Positions 26,498-35,036 of a DNA stretch of 64,000 nt are shown one piece after another. A program made the position numbers and the translations under genes. The notes beneath the pieces were generated by a model. The model was given only the letters and a program-made list of their open reading frames with translations. It did not search any database and was not told the DNA's origin. This stretch comes from Streptomyces sp. NK08204. Its GTDB lineage: Bacteria; Actinomycetota; Actinomycetes; Streptomycetales; Streptomycetaceae. Numbering within the stretch: position 1 is the first letter of the stretch; the number at the start of each line of letters is the position of its first letter. The DNA is taken from contig NZ_JAINVF010000002.1 in NCBI RefSeq assembly GCF_020400585.1, positions 248,001 through 312,000 of the forward strand, given 5' to 3'.

Positions 26498-28177
26498 TCA
26501 GCCCCCGATCTCACTCCTGAGCACGTCTCGTGTCGAGAGGGTCTGCGGGTCCGCCGTGAAGGCGCGCAGGCGGAAGCGGGCGCTCTTCTTGCCGGGCAGG
26601 GGGAACCGGCCGAAGGGCGCCCGGAGTTCCACGGTCGCCGTGGCGTGCGCCGGGATCGTGGCGGGGCCGCGGAGGAGGGACCAGTACCGGCTCATGCCCT
26701 GGCCCGTCGTGAACATGTAGTGCGGGGTGAGCGCGTCGCCGCCCGTGTTGGTCACCCGCAGGGTCAGCGTGGCCAGCGACTGCGCCGACGTCCGCCGCAC
26801 CGCTGTGAGGTCCATCCGCAGCGGCGGCCTGCCGGACACCGCCAGCACCGCGCTCACCAGCGAGGGCAGCAGGAGCAGGACGACGGCGCAGGCCGGCGTG
26901 GTCCGGCGGCGCGGGCCGGTCAGCCACCGCGGCCGGGGCTGCCAGGCGCGCGTGAACTCCGACAACGGCACGGTGACCGCCGCCGCCAGCCACAGCGGGG
27001 TCATCATCAGGTAGTAGCCGTCCTGGGAGCGGGTCGCCAGGAAGAAGGCGCACCAGGGCAGCACGGTCGCCGCCGGACCCAGCCGCCGTACGAACAGCAC
27101 GAACAGCGCCAGCAGCGCGGCGGCGAGCAGCACGCTCGCGTGGCCGTACCAGTCGAGCCGGTCGCTGCCGTGCGTGAAGTACAGGGAGACGGTCACCAGG
27201 CCCTGGCCGTGCAGCACCGCGCCCTGCGTCAGCGGCAGGACGATCCCGCCGAGCCAGGGGCCGGGCTCGTGCACGGCGAAGTACGCGTTGATCAGCAGCC
27301 AGGCCGTGACGGCGACCCCGAGGATCCGCAGCACCACGACTCCGGCCGCCCGCGCACCCAGCTCGCCGCGCCGCACGGCGTAGATCCCGGCCAGCAGGAA
27401 CGGCGTGACGAACCAAGGAAGTTGCTGCGCCGCGCACGCCGCTCCGAGGCACGCGGCCCGCGCGATCCCGGCCGCGCCGAGCCGGCCACGGGCGCCGAGC
27501 CGCGGCCAGTACACGACCACCGGGACCAGCAGGGCCAGGCCGATGATCGCCGGGTAGCCCTGGCGGGCGTAGCTCGGCAGGAAGCCGAAGCCCAGGCAGA
27601 CCATCGTCGCCGCCGAGCGCCAGGGTGCGGGCAGCAGCCGCCACAGCAGGACCGCACCCGCGATCAGCGCGAGCGTGGCCGCCGCCGTCGCCGGGGCGCC
27701 GCCGTGACCCACCCACAGCAGCGGTGCGGTCAGCAGCGGGGTCAGCGGGGGATAGCCGTAGGTGAAGTCGTACCCGCCGTCCGTCGTCGCCGTCAGCGCG
27801 ACGTTCCTGCCCTGGAAGAGCCACGGCCAGGGGTGCCCGTACATCGGGTGCCCGTGCACCAGTTCCCGCGCGGCCTGCGTGGTGAGCGTCGCCTCGTCGC
27901 CACCGGCGTGGTTCAGCGCCCAGTTGCACAGGGCGAGGGCCACCGCGGTCGCCAGCACCACCACGTCGAGCCGGGCCAGCGAACGCGCCCGGCGCACCGA
28001 GAGGGCGAGGACGCCGGTCACCAGGATCGACGCGTAGCAGACGGAGATGACCGCCGCGAGGACCAGCTGGTGCGAGGCCGCCTGCGTCCACAGTGAGCGG
28101 GTCCCGATGAAGAGGCTCACGTCGGCGAGGAGGGTCAGCACACGGTGCCACTGCGCGGGGCTTGCCGGGGTGTCCAT
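26498..28177 (-). CDS. Polytopic membrane protein of unknown function (GT-C-like)
   Basis: 559 residues from the ATG at 28177 (GGGGGAG site 5 nt upstream); longer frames exist but lack a good site. About 11-12 hydrophobic helices are followed by a soluble C-terminal beta-rich domain of about 120 residues (LTLRVTNTGGDALTPHYMFT). The periplasmic loop with TYGYPPLTPLLTAPLLW resembles polyprenyl-phosphate-dependent GT-C glycosyltransferases, but no decisive acidic motif was found. The upstream 350 bp (28178-28527) is a divergent promoter region with the SepF-like gene, in which I see no other feature. Confidence 0.7.
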   Translation of the reverse strand: MDTPASPAQWHRVLTLLADVSLFIGTRSLWTQAASHQLVLAAVISVCYASILVTGVLALSVRRARSLARLDVVVLATAVALALCNWALNHAGGDEATLTTQAARELVHGHPMYGHPWPWLFQGRNVALTATTDGGYDFTYGYPPLTPLLTAPLLWVGHGGAPATAAATLALIAGAVLLWRLLPAPWRSAATMVCLGFGFLPSYARQGYPAIIGLALLVPVVVYWPRLGARGRLGAAGIARAACLGAACAAQQLPWFVTPFLLAGIYAVRRGELGARAAGVVVLRILGVAVTAWLLINAYFAVHEPGPWLGGIVLPLTQGAVLHGQGLVTVSLYFTHGSDRLDWYGHASVLLAAALLALFVLFVRRLGPAATVLPWCAFFLATRSQDGYYLMMTPLWLAAAVTVPLSEFTRAWQPRPRWLTGPRRRTTPACAVVLLLLPSLVSAVLAVSGRPPLRMDLTAVRRTSAQSLATLTLRVTNTGGDALTPHYMFTTGQGMSRYWSLLRGPATIPAHATATVELRAPFGRFPLPGKKSARFRLRAFTADPQTLSTRDVLRSEIGG

Positions 28178-28527
28178 GAGGGCTCCCCCGGGGGCTCCCG
28201 GGACGGCGGACACCGCCGACCGAGTCCGCCGACCGGGTGCCACCTGCTCGCTTTCTGCCAAGTGCACAGCAACGGACGCTAACGGTGACCGGTGAACGAC
28301 ACGACGAGGCACGTGAAGAGTCGGGTGTGAGGGCGGTAAGAAACGGGCGTATTCGTACATGTGGCGAACCGTGCGGTGCGGGTGGGGGTGATGGCGGGGC
28401 GGGATTCGGGAGGGAGCAGATGCCGCCGGTTCGGTCGCGCTTCGTGTCGTTGTTGGGCCGAACGGGTGACTTGGCGTAAGAATTGGCTGGTGCAAGCATT
28501 GATTGCGAGTCAGGTCAGGGGGAGCCG

Positions 28528-28917
28528 GTGAGCCGTTACGACGTCACCGATGAACAGTGGGAAGGGCTCGCCCAGGTCGTGCCGCTGCGGGGCCGGGACG
28601 CATGGCCCTCGGCGGTGAACCACCGCTCGCTGCCGGACGCCGAGACCGAGACCCGTCGCCGTTTCGTGGTCCTGCGGGTCAACGTCTTCGCGGACGCCCG
28701 CGAGGTCGCCGAGACCCTGATGGCGGGCGCGCCCGTCCTGCTCGACCTCTCCGGTGCGGAGGGTGACGTCGCCAAGCGCGTCCTCGACTTCAGCACGGGC
28801 GTCGTCTTCGGCCTGGGCAGCGGGATGCACCGGGTCGACCGCAATGTGTTCCTGCTGACGCCCCCGGGCACCGAGGTCAGCGGGCTGATGGAAGGCGCGG
28901 GAGTCCCCGTGGAGTGA
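28528..28917 (+). CDS. SepF-like cell-division protein paralogue
   Basis: 129 residues. The core RRRFVVLRVNVFADAREVAE, LDLSGAEGDVAKRVLDFSTG, VFGLGSGMHRVDRNVFLLTP matches the SepF dimerisation domain, which bundles FtsZ. The N-terminal membrane-targeting helix of true SepF is missing, as in the Streptomyces SepF-like (Sfl) proteins that modulate division during sporulation. The GTG start at 28528 follows a GGGGGAG site. The next 300 bp (28918-29222) hold no recognisable gene. Confidence 0.82.
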   Translation: MSRYDVTDEQWEGLAQVVPLRGRDAWPSAVNHRSLPDAETETRRRFVVLRVNVFADAREVAETLMAGAPVLLDLSGAEGDVAKRVLDFSTGVVFGLGSGMHRVDRNVFLLTPPGTEVSGLMEGAGVPVE

Positions 28918-29222
28918 GCCCGCGGGCGGCTGCCCACGATCCGCCACCCGGGGCCGCGCCGACCGGTCCGCCGGTCGGTGACCTCGGGGATCCCTCGATC
29001 GGAAGAGCGGGTGGGGCAGCTCCTCCCCGTACAGGGTGTGCCGCAGCAGGCCGGCGCCGTACTGCGCGGGCGCCAGGTCTGTCGGTCTGTCACCGCGGCG
29101 GTCCGCCGGTCACATACCCCGGCCGGTCCCCGCGATCCGTCACCCCGGCCGGTCGCCCGATCGTGGGAAGGTCCCGAGGGAAAAACGGTTCACCTGGTCG
29201 GCGGAGGCCTAGCGTCCGGGGT

Positions 29223-30437
29223 ATGGCCGTGTCTTCCGTGTCCGCGGGATGTTTCTCGTCGCCGGGGTCCGCAGGGTCCGGGGTCCAGGGCTCCGCGGGA
29301 CCCCCGTCGCCCCGTGAACCCCTCGATGTGCGGGCGCGGATCACCGAGTTGCGGCTGTCGGCCTTCGCCGGGCACCGGCGGGCCATGTTTCCGCTGGGTC
29401 CGGTGACCCTGTTCGCGGGGCCCAGCGGTTCGGGGAAGACGACCGCGCTCGGTGCGTACGAGGCGCTCGCCCGGCTCGGTGGCGGGGCCTCGCTCGCCGA
29501 GGTGTTCCCCGAGCCGGTCGCCTGCGTGCCGGAGGGCGCGCGTGCCGATGCCGAGGGGCGGCGCGGCTTCCGGATCGGGTGTACGGCCGAGGGTTCCGAA
29601 GGACCGGTCCGGCTCGACGTCGCCGTACAGGCCGAGCCCCAGCTGCGGATCGTGGGGGAGCGGCTCACCGGCGGCGGAGTCGTCCTGCTGGAGACCGCCC
29701 TGCGTGACCCGGGCCGCCGGAGCGTCCAGGCCGCCTGGCACACCGCGGGCTCCTCCCCGGTGACCCGGGCCCCGCTCCCCGACGACCGGCTCGGCACCGC
29801 CCTGCTGCCGCTGCGCGTGGCAGGCAAGACGGATGGACAGCGGCAGGTGCTGGCCGCCGCCGAGCAGATGGTCGTCGCCCTGCGCTCCGTCTTCCGCTGC
29901 GACCCGCGCCCCGACTCCATGCGCGCCCCCGTCCCCGCCGGCACCGGACGGCTCCTGCCCGGCTGCGACAACCTCGCCGATGTGCTGTGGCGCACCCGGT
30001 CGGAGTGCGGCCGGCGCCACGCCCAGCTGGTCGGGGCGCTGCACGCGGGCTGTGCCGGCCCGGTGGCCGACCTGCTCGCCGAGCCGCTGGCCGACGGCGC
30101 CGTGCGGGCGCTGCTCGACCGGGGCGACGGCACCCGCACGGAGCTGGCCCGGCTCGGCGACGGCGAACTGCGCTATCTCGCGCTGACCCTCGTGCTCCTG
30201 ACCGGGCCCGGCGTGCTGGAGGTGGACGCGCCGGGCGAGGTGCCCGACGCCCTGCGGACCCTCACCGTGCTCGCCGACGGCTTCGACCGTGCCCTCGACA
30301 GCTCCCAGCGCCGGGAACTGCTGGGTACGGCGGCCCGGATGGGCGAACGCGGGCACATCCGCTGTGCGGCCGCGGTGAGCGACGCCTCATGGGCCGCCGG
30401 AGTCCAGGGCGTCACGGTGGTACACCTGACCCCGTGA
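29223..30437 (+). CDS. AAA/SMC-like ATP-binding protein
   Basis: 404 residues. An unusual Ser/Gly-rich N-terminal 30 residues precede RITELRLSAFAGHRRAMFPLG and Walker A GPSGSGKTTALG (66-77). GDGELRYLALTLVLLTGPG near residue 320 corresponds to the signature/Walker B region of RecF/SMC-type ATPases, although the usual DEP is degenerate (LEVDAPGEV). A GTG at 29229 is an alternative start. It overlaps the MazG-like gene by 4 nt. The process is unknown; a nucleotide-sanitising or DNA-metabolism partner role is suggested only by that coupling. Confidence 0.72.
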   Translation: MAVSSVSAGCFSSPGSAGSGVQGSAGPPSPREPLDVRARITELRLSAFAGHRRAMFPLGPVTLFAGPSGSGKTTALGAYEALARLGGGASLAEVFPEPVACVPEGARADAEGRRGFRIGCTAEGSEGPVRLDVAVQAEPQLRIVGERLTGGGVVLLETALRDPGRRSVQAAWHTAGSSPVTRAPLPDDRLGTALLPLRVAGKTDGQRQVLAAAEQMVVALRSVFRCDPRPDSMRAPVPAGTGRLLPGCDNLADVLWRTRSECGRRHAQLVGALHAGCAGPVADLLAEPLADGAVRALLDRGDGTRTELARLGDGELRYLALTLVLLTGPGVLEVDAPGEVPDALRTLTVLADGFDRALDSSQRRELLGTAARMGERGHIRCAAAVSDASWAAGVQGVTVVHLTP

Positions 30438-30769
30438 CCGAACACCCTGACCTGGCCGGACTCCAGCGCAGGCTGGCCGAGTTCGCCGCCGCGCGCCACT
30501 GGCAGCGCTACCACACCCCGAAGAACCTGGTCGCCGCGCTCAGCGTGGAGGCCTCCGAACTGGTCGAGATCTTCCAGTGGCTGACGCCGGAGGAGTCGGC
30601 CCGGGTGATGGACGACCCCGACACCGCGCACCACGTCACGGACGAGGTCGCGGACGTGCTCGCCTATCTGCTCCAGCTCTGCGAGGTACTCGGCATCGAC
30701 CCGCTGGCCGCCCTCTCCGCCAAGATCGACCGCAACGAACGCCGCTTTCCCCTGCCGGGGACGGAGTGA
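30434..30769 (+). CDS. MazG-like nucleotide pyrophosphohydrolase
   Basis: 111 residues. The helix pairs carry KNLVAALSVEASELVEIFQW (metal-binding ExxE), TDEVADVLAYLLQLCEVLGI (ExxD) and AKIDRNERRFP. This is the all-alpha NTP-PPase fold of the RS21-C6/dCTPase type, which hydrolyses non-canonical dNTPs to monophosphates. The GTG start overlaps the AAA gene stop (GTGA). Confidence 0.9.
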   Translation: MTEHPDLAGLQRRLAEFAAARHWQRYHTPKNLVAALSVEASELVEIFQWLTPEESARVMDDPDTAHHVTDEVADVLAYLLQLCEVLGIDPLAALSAKIDRNERRFPLPGTE

Positions 30770-30959
30770 TCCCAACCGACGGACGGAGAGGTTCCGTTAT
30801 CACTCTCCGGAGTCAAATTCCCCGTTGAATCCGAATTGTTGTCCAGAGATTTCCGTCTTGCTCTAGCTTTTCGCACCATTGACCCTCACTCTGGGTAGTG
30901 GAAGCAGGGAAGTTCGTGAGGACGTGCGGCAGAGCGCGGCGGACGGACGGGGGCAAGGC

Positions 30960-31430
30960 ATGGATGCGGTGCGGCTCATCGGAACGAGCAGGCGGGCCCT
31001 GGCGGGCGGCGCCGAAGCGCCCGAGATCATGACGGAGGTGTGGCAGGCGCAGGCCCTCGCCCAGGCGATCGGCAGCCGTCTCGCGGTGTCCGGTCCGCCC
31101 GAGCTGCGCGGCGAGGCCCTGGGCCTGACCGAGCTGGCGGGTCGCGGCTGCGGTGCCCTGGACCCACCGGAACTCGATGCGGGCGACCTGCGCGCCGCCC
31201 AGCTCACCGAGCTGGACGACGCCCGCGAGACCCTGCACTGCCTCGACGGCCTGCTCGGCGAGGTCGGCATGGCCCTCGTCGGCATGGCCAGCGCCGCGGC
31301 CGACCAGGCGACGTACTGGCAGTGCATGGAGGCCATCGACGCGGCGGACGAGTCCCGGGACCGGGTCCTGGAGATGCTGCGCAAACTGGCGGCGCGCGAA
31401 GAGGCGTTGTCTGAGCGGGAGTTGGGGTGA
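30960..31430 (+). CDS. DUF6099-type conserved Streptomyces protein
   Basis: 156 residues, mainly helical and Ala-rich: MDAVRLIGTSRRALAGG, then IMTEVWQAQALAQAIGSRLAV and a C-terminal coiled coil. The ATG at 30960 is preferred to the upstream frame because of the GGGGGCAAGG site. No catalytic motif or membrane segment is visible. The family assignment is from recalled similarity and the function is unknown. Confidence 0.65.
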   Translation: MDAVRLIGTSRRALAGGAEAPEIMTEVWQAQALAQAIGSRLAVSGPPELRGEALGLTELAGRGCGALDPPELDAGDLRAAQLTELDDARETLHCLDGLLGEVGMALVGMASAAADQATYWQCMEAIDAADESRDRVLEMLRKLAAREEALSERELG

Positions 31431-31450
31431 GGCCCGGCGCTCTCCGGGCC
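31431..31450 (+). terminator. Short hairpin after the DUF6099 gene
   Basis: A 7-bp stem ggcccgg/ccgggcc with a 6-nt loop directly after the stop codon. The rest of the 270-bp gap to 31702 shows nothing clear. Confidence 0.4.
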
Positions 31451-31701
31451 GAGGAACGGCTTTAGCCGATCCGGGGCCGGCATTCAGGCGGTTGTGCCCC
31501 TCCTGGGCCTACCCCTCCGGCCCCTCCGGCACCGCCGGGCGACCGCAGGTCCGTGTCCGCGTCGAGGGCGACCACCACCGCGGCCGGTCACCGTCCCACG
31601 GCACCCCGCGCCCGCGGCGGCCGACTTTCACCCGACCGTGGACGGCCGCACCCGGCGCCACCAGCGCGGTTGACGCAGTGATCGGCATGCACGATGGATG
31701 G

Positions 31702-32625
31702 ATGGACCTTCGAATCTTCACCGAGCCCCAGCAAGGGGCCACGTACGACACCCTGCTCACCGTGGCGAAGGCCACCGAGGAACTCGGATTCAACGGGTTC
31801 TTCCGTTCCGACCACTACGTCAGCATGGGCAATGTCAGTGGCCTCCCCGGCCCCACGGACGCCTGGATCACCCTGGCGGGCCTCGCCCGCGAGACCAGGC
31901 GCATCCGCCTCGGCACCCTCATGACCGCCGGCACCTTCCGTCTGCCCGGCGTACTCGCCATCCAGGTCGCCCAGGTCGACCAGATGTCCGGCGGACGTGT
32001 GGAGCTGGGCCTGGGCGCGGGCTGGTTCGAGGAGGAGCACAAGGCCTACGGCATCCCCTTCCCCAAGGAGAGGTTCGCCCGGCTGGAGGAGCAGCTCGCG
32101 ATCATCACCGGGCTGTGGGCGACCGAGGCGGGCAAGACCTTCGACTTCCACGGCACCTACTACGACCTCACGGACTCACCCGCCCTGCCCAAGCCGGTCC
32201 AGCGCAAGGTCCCGGTGCTCATCGGCGGCCACGGCACGACCCGCACCCCACGGCTCGCGGCCCGCTACGCCGACGAGTTCAACATCCCCTTCGCCTCGAT
32301 CGCGGACAGCGAGCGGCAGTTCGCCCGGGTACGCGCCGCCGCCCAGGAGGCGGGCCGTGACGCGGACGAGCTGATCTGCTCCAACGCGCTCGTGGTCTGC
32401 GTCGGAAGGGACGGCCACGAGGTCGCCCGGCGCGCCGCCGCGATCGGCCGCGACGTGGACGAACTGAAGGCCAACGGCCTGGCGGGTTCCCCCGCAGAAG
32501 TCGTCGACAAGATCGGCCGGTACGCCGAGATCGGCTCCCGGCGCATCTACCTCCAGGTCCTCGACCTGCACGACCTGGACCAGCTGGAACTGATCTCCGC
32601 CCAGATCCAGCCCCAGCTGCCCTAG
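31702..32625 (+). CDS. LLM-class F420-dependent oxidoreductase
   Basis: 307 residues: MDLRIFTEPQQGATYDTLLT, the active-site loop FFRSDHY, then RIRLGTLMTAGTFRLPGVLA, GGRVELGLGAGWFEEEH and VPVLIGGHG. This is the luciferase-like TIM barrel of deazaflavin enzymes. An upstream in-frame ATG (31687) would add MHDGW. The substrate is unknown. Downstream, 32630-32720 is an unusually C-rich strand without a gene. Confidence 0.87.
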   Translation: MDLRIFTEPQQGATYDTLLTVAKATEELGFNGFFRSDHYVSMGNVSGLPGPTDAWITLAGLARETRRIRLGTLMTAGTFRLPGVLAIQVAQVDQMSGGRVELGLGAGWFEEEHKAYGIPFPKERFARLEEQLAIITGLWATEAGKTFDFHGTYYDLTDSPALPKPVQRKVPVLIGGHGTTRTPRLAARYADEFNIPFASIADSERQFARVRAAAQEAGRDADELICSNALVVCVGRDGHEVARRAAAIGRDVDELKANGLAGSPAEVVDKIGRYAEIGSRRIYLQVLDLHDLDQLELISAQIQPQLP

Positions 32626-32797
32626 CCCGCCCCGACCCTGCCCCGCCTGGCCCCGGCCCGTGGCCCGCACCTGCCCGGCCCCCGCCCCGCGGCCCGCTCG
32701 CGTGCCCGGCCCCCTCGCCGCTGTCACCGACGCGGGGGCCGGGACTCGCGCGGGCTACGGTGGGGCGAGAACGTGACGAAGGGCAGGGGCGGCGATC

Positions 32798-33460
32798 GTG
32801 ACGAGTGAGGCCGACAGGCGGCACCCTGGGCCGCAACCGCGGCAGGGCGCCGTCGCCGTCCCGTCTGCCGAACCGGCCGGCCGGGCGGACCGACCGGCCC
32901 TCGACCAGCGCCCCGGACAACGTCGCCGGCCGCCCGTGCTCCCGCCGTTCCCGTACCACCCGGACCCCGTGGCCACCGGCTCGGTGGTCGCCGCCGACGA
33001 GCCGTGCGGGTGCTGCGGGCACGACCAGGGCTGGATCTACACCGGCCCCGTCTACGGCCAGGACATACCCGAGGGGCGCCTGTGCCCGTACTGCATCGCC
33101 GCCGGCACCGCGGCCGAGCGCCACGGTGCGTTCTTCAACGAGGTCGAGGCCCGCCAGGTCCCGGACGCGGTGGCCACGCGCATCTGCGAGCGCACACCGG
33201 GCTTCGCCACCTGGCAGGACTGGGCCTGGCCGGTGCACTGCGGCGACGGCACGGCGTTCCTCGGCGTGGCCGGGGCCAGGGAACTCGCCGCCTACCCGGA
33301 CGCGGTCGGACAACTGCGCAGGGAGTGCGCCGAGTGGGCCTGGGATGCCGCCGCGACCGAGGACTTCCTCGCGGCCCTGGACAAGGACGGCCAGCCGACC
33401 GCCTTCCTCTTCCGCTGCCGCGTCTGCGGCGCCCACCTGGCCCGGGCGGACTTCACCTGA
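32798..33460 (+). CDS. CbrC-family (UPF0167) protein
   Basis: 220 residues. After a poorly conserved N-terminal 50 residues comes FPYHPDPVATGSVVA, followed by two Cys clusters (CGCCG and CPYC) and a final CRVCG. These give zinc-finger-like pairs typical of the CbrC family (E. coli CbrC is linked to colicin E2 tolerance). The real start could lie nearer the FPYHPDP motif. The function is not known. Confidence 0.78.
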   Translation: MTSEADRRHPGPQPRQGAVAVPSAEPAGRADRPALDQRPGQRRRPPVLPPFPYHPDPVATGSVVAADEPCGCCGHDQGWIYTGPVYGQDIPEGRLCPYCIAAGTAAERHGAFFNEVEARQVPDAVATRICERTPGFATWQDWAWPVHCGDGTAFLGVAGARELAAYPDAVGQLRRECAEWAWDAAATEDFLAALDKDGQPTAFLFRCRVCGAHLARADFT

Positions 33461-33527
33461 TCGCCGATGGGTGCCCGCCGGGAAAAACCGGTGGTCGCTG
33501 CGTGCGCGGCCAGGAAGACTCGTCGGT

Positions 33528-35036
33528 GTGTTCCTGACGATCTCCACGCGCGGCGATGCCGCCAGCCCGGCCACCGACCTCGGGCACCTGCTGCACAAGC
33601 ACCCCGGGAAGGCACAGCGTTTCTCCACCTCCTGCGGGGCCGCGCACGTCTTCTACCCCGAGGCGGACGACCACCGCTGCACGGCCGCGCTGCTGCTGGA
33701 GGTCGACACTCTCGCGCTGGTCCGGCGCGCCAAGGGCAAGGGCCGCGGCGGCGCACCCGACGGGGCTCTCGCGCAGTACGTCAACGACCGTCCCTACGCG
33801 GCCTCCTCACTGCTCGCGGTCGCACTGAGCACCGTGTTCTCCAGCGCCATGCGCGGGGTGTGCAACGCCCGCCCGGAGCGGGCCGCGGCACCGCTTCCGC
33901 TGCGCGTCGAGGTGCCGGCGCTACCCGCCCGCGGCGGGCAGGACCTCGTTCGACGGCTCTTCGAACCCCTCGGCTGGCTCGTCACCGCCGAACCGGTGGC
34001 GCTGGACGCCCAGTTCCCGGAGTGGGGTGACTCGCGCTACGTCGGACTCGTACTGGAATCCGACACGCTGACCCTGGCGGAGGCCCTGCGACAGCTGTAC
34101 GTCCTGCTCCCCGTACTCGACGACGCCAAGCACTACTGGGTCACCGCCGAGGAGGTCGACAAGCTGCTGCGCGCCGGTGAGGGCTGGCTGCCCGCCCACC
34201 CCGAACAGAAGCTGATCACCAGCCGCTACCTGTCGCGTCGTTGGTCGCTGACCCGGCAGGCGATGGAGCGGCTCGAGCTGGTGCGCCTGGCCGAGGCCGA
34301 CGACAGCGAGGTCGAGGAGATCGACAACGCCGTCGAGACGGAGAGCGAGGAGGAGGAGAAGCCGACCCCGCTCGCCGTGCAGCGCCGGGAGGCGATCCTC
34401 GCCGCGCTGCGCGACAGCGGTGCCACCCGCGTGCTCGATCTCGGCTGCGGACAGGGCCAGTTGGTGCAGGAGCTGATCAAGGACGTCCGGTACACCGAGA
34501 TCGTCGGCGTCGACGTCTCCGTACGGGCCCTCACCATCGCCTCCCGGCGGCTGAAGCTGGACCGCATGGGTGAGCGGCAGGCCGCCCGCGTCAAGCTCTT
34601 CCAGGGCTCCCTCGCCTACACCGACAGCCGGCTCAAGGGGTACGACGCCGCTGTGCTGAGCGAGGTCATCGAGCACCTCGACCTGCCCCGGCTGCCCGCA
34701 CTGGAGTACGCCGTGTTCGGTTCGGCCCGCCCGCGGACGGTCGTCGTGACGACCCCGAACGTCGAGTACAACGTCCGCTGGGAGAGCCTCCCGGCCGGGC
34801 ACGTGCGGCACGGCGACCACCGCTTCGAGTGGACTCGCGAGGAGTTCCGGGCCTGGGCGGGGACGGTGGCCGGGCGGCACGGCTACGACCTCGAGTTCAG
34901 GCCCGTCGGACCCGAGGACCCCGAGGTCGGACCGCCGACCCAGATGGCCGTGTTCACGACGAAGACCGACCCGAACGACACGACCGTCACGAACGACACG
35001 AACGACACGAACGAGAAGGAGGCGAAGGCGGCATGA
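33528..35036 (+). CDS. hen1: Hen1-type 3'-terminal RNA ribose 2'-O-methyltransferase
   Basis: 502 residues. The N-terminal half (1-about 240) is the bacterial Hen1-specific domain that stimulates Pnkp. A Glu-rich linker follows (ETESEEEEKPT). The C-terminal methyltransferase has SAM motif VLDLGCGQGQLVQEL and the metal site SEVIEHLDL (ExxEH) with a partner His in RHGDHRFEW. It marks repaired tRNA 3' ends at ribotoxin cut sites so that they are not cut again. The GTG start is after AGGAAG. It overlaps pnkp by 4 nt. The last 20 residues come from a tandem repeat and look dispensable. Confidence 0.93.
   Translation: MFLTISTRGDAASPATDLGHLLHKHPGKAQRFSTSCGAAHVFYPEADDHRCTAALLLEVDTLALVRRAKGKGRGGAPDGALAQYVNDRPYAASSLLAVALSTVFSSAMRGVCNARPERAAAPLPLRVEVPALPARGGQDLVRRLFEPLGWLVTAEPVALDAQFPEWGDSRYVGLVLESDTLTLAEALRQLYVLLPVLDDAKHYWVTAEEVDKLLRAGEGWLPAHPEQKLITSRYLSRRWSLTRQAMERLELVRLAEADDSEVEEIDNAVETESEEEEKPTPLAVQRREAILAALRDSGATRVLDLGCGQGQLVQELIKDVRYTEIVGVDVSVRALTIASRRLKLDRMGERQAARVKLFQGSLAYTDSRLKGYDAAVLSEVIEHLDLPRLPALEYAVFGSARPRTVVVTTPNVEYNVRWESLPAGHVRHGDHRFEWTREEFRAWAGTVAGRHGYDLEFRPVGPEDPEVGPPTQMAVFTTKTDPNDTTVTNDTNDTNEKEAKAA
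34972..35016 (+). repeat. 9-nt tandem repeat at the 3' end of hen1
   Basis: Five units of about cgaacgaca run in phase with codons and encode Asn-Asp-Thr repeats just before the pnkp start. Length changes in multiples of 9 would keep the frame. Confidence 0.75.

Noticed and set aside
34829..35032. Start of pnkp further upstream
   Set aside because: The longer frame overlaps the end of hen1 and encodes Arg-rich, repeat-derived sequence; the ATGA overlap at 35033 is the normal coupled start.
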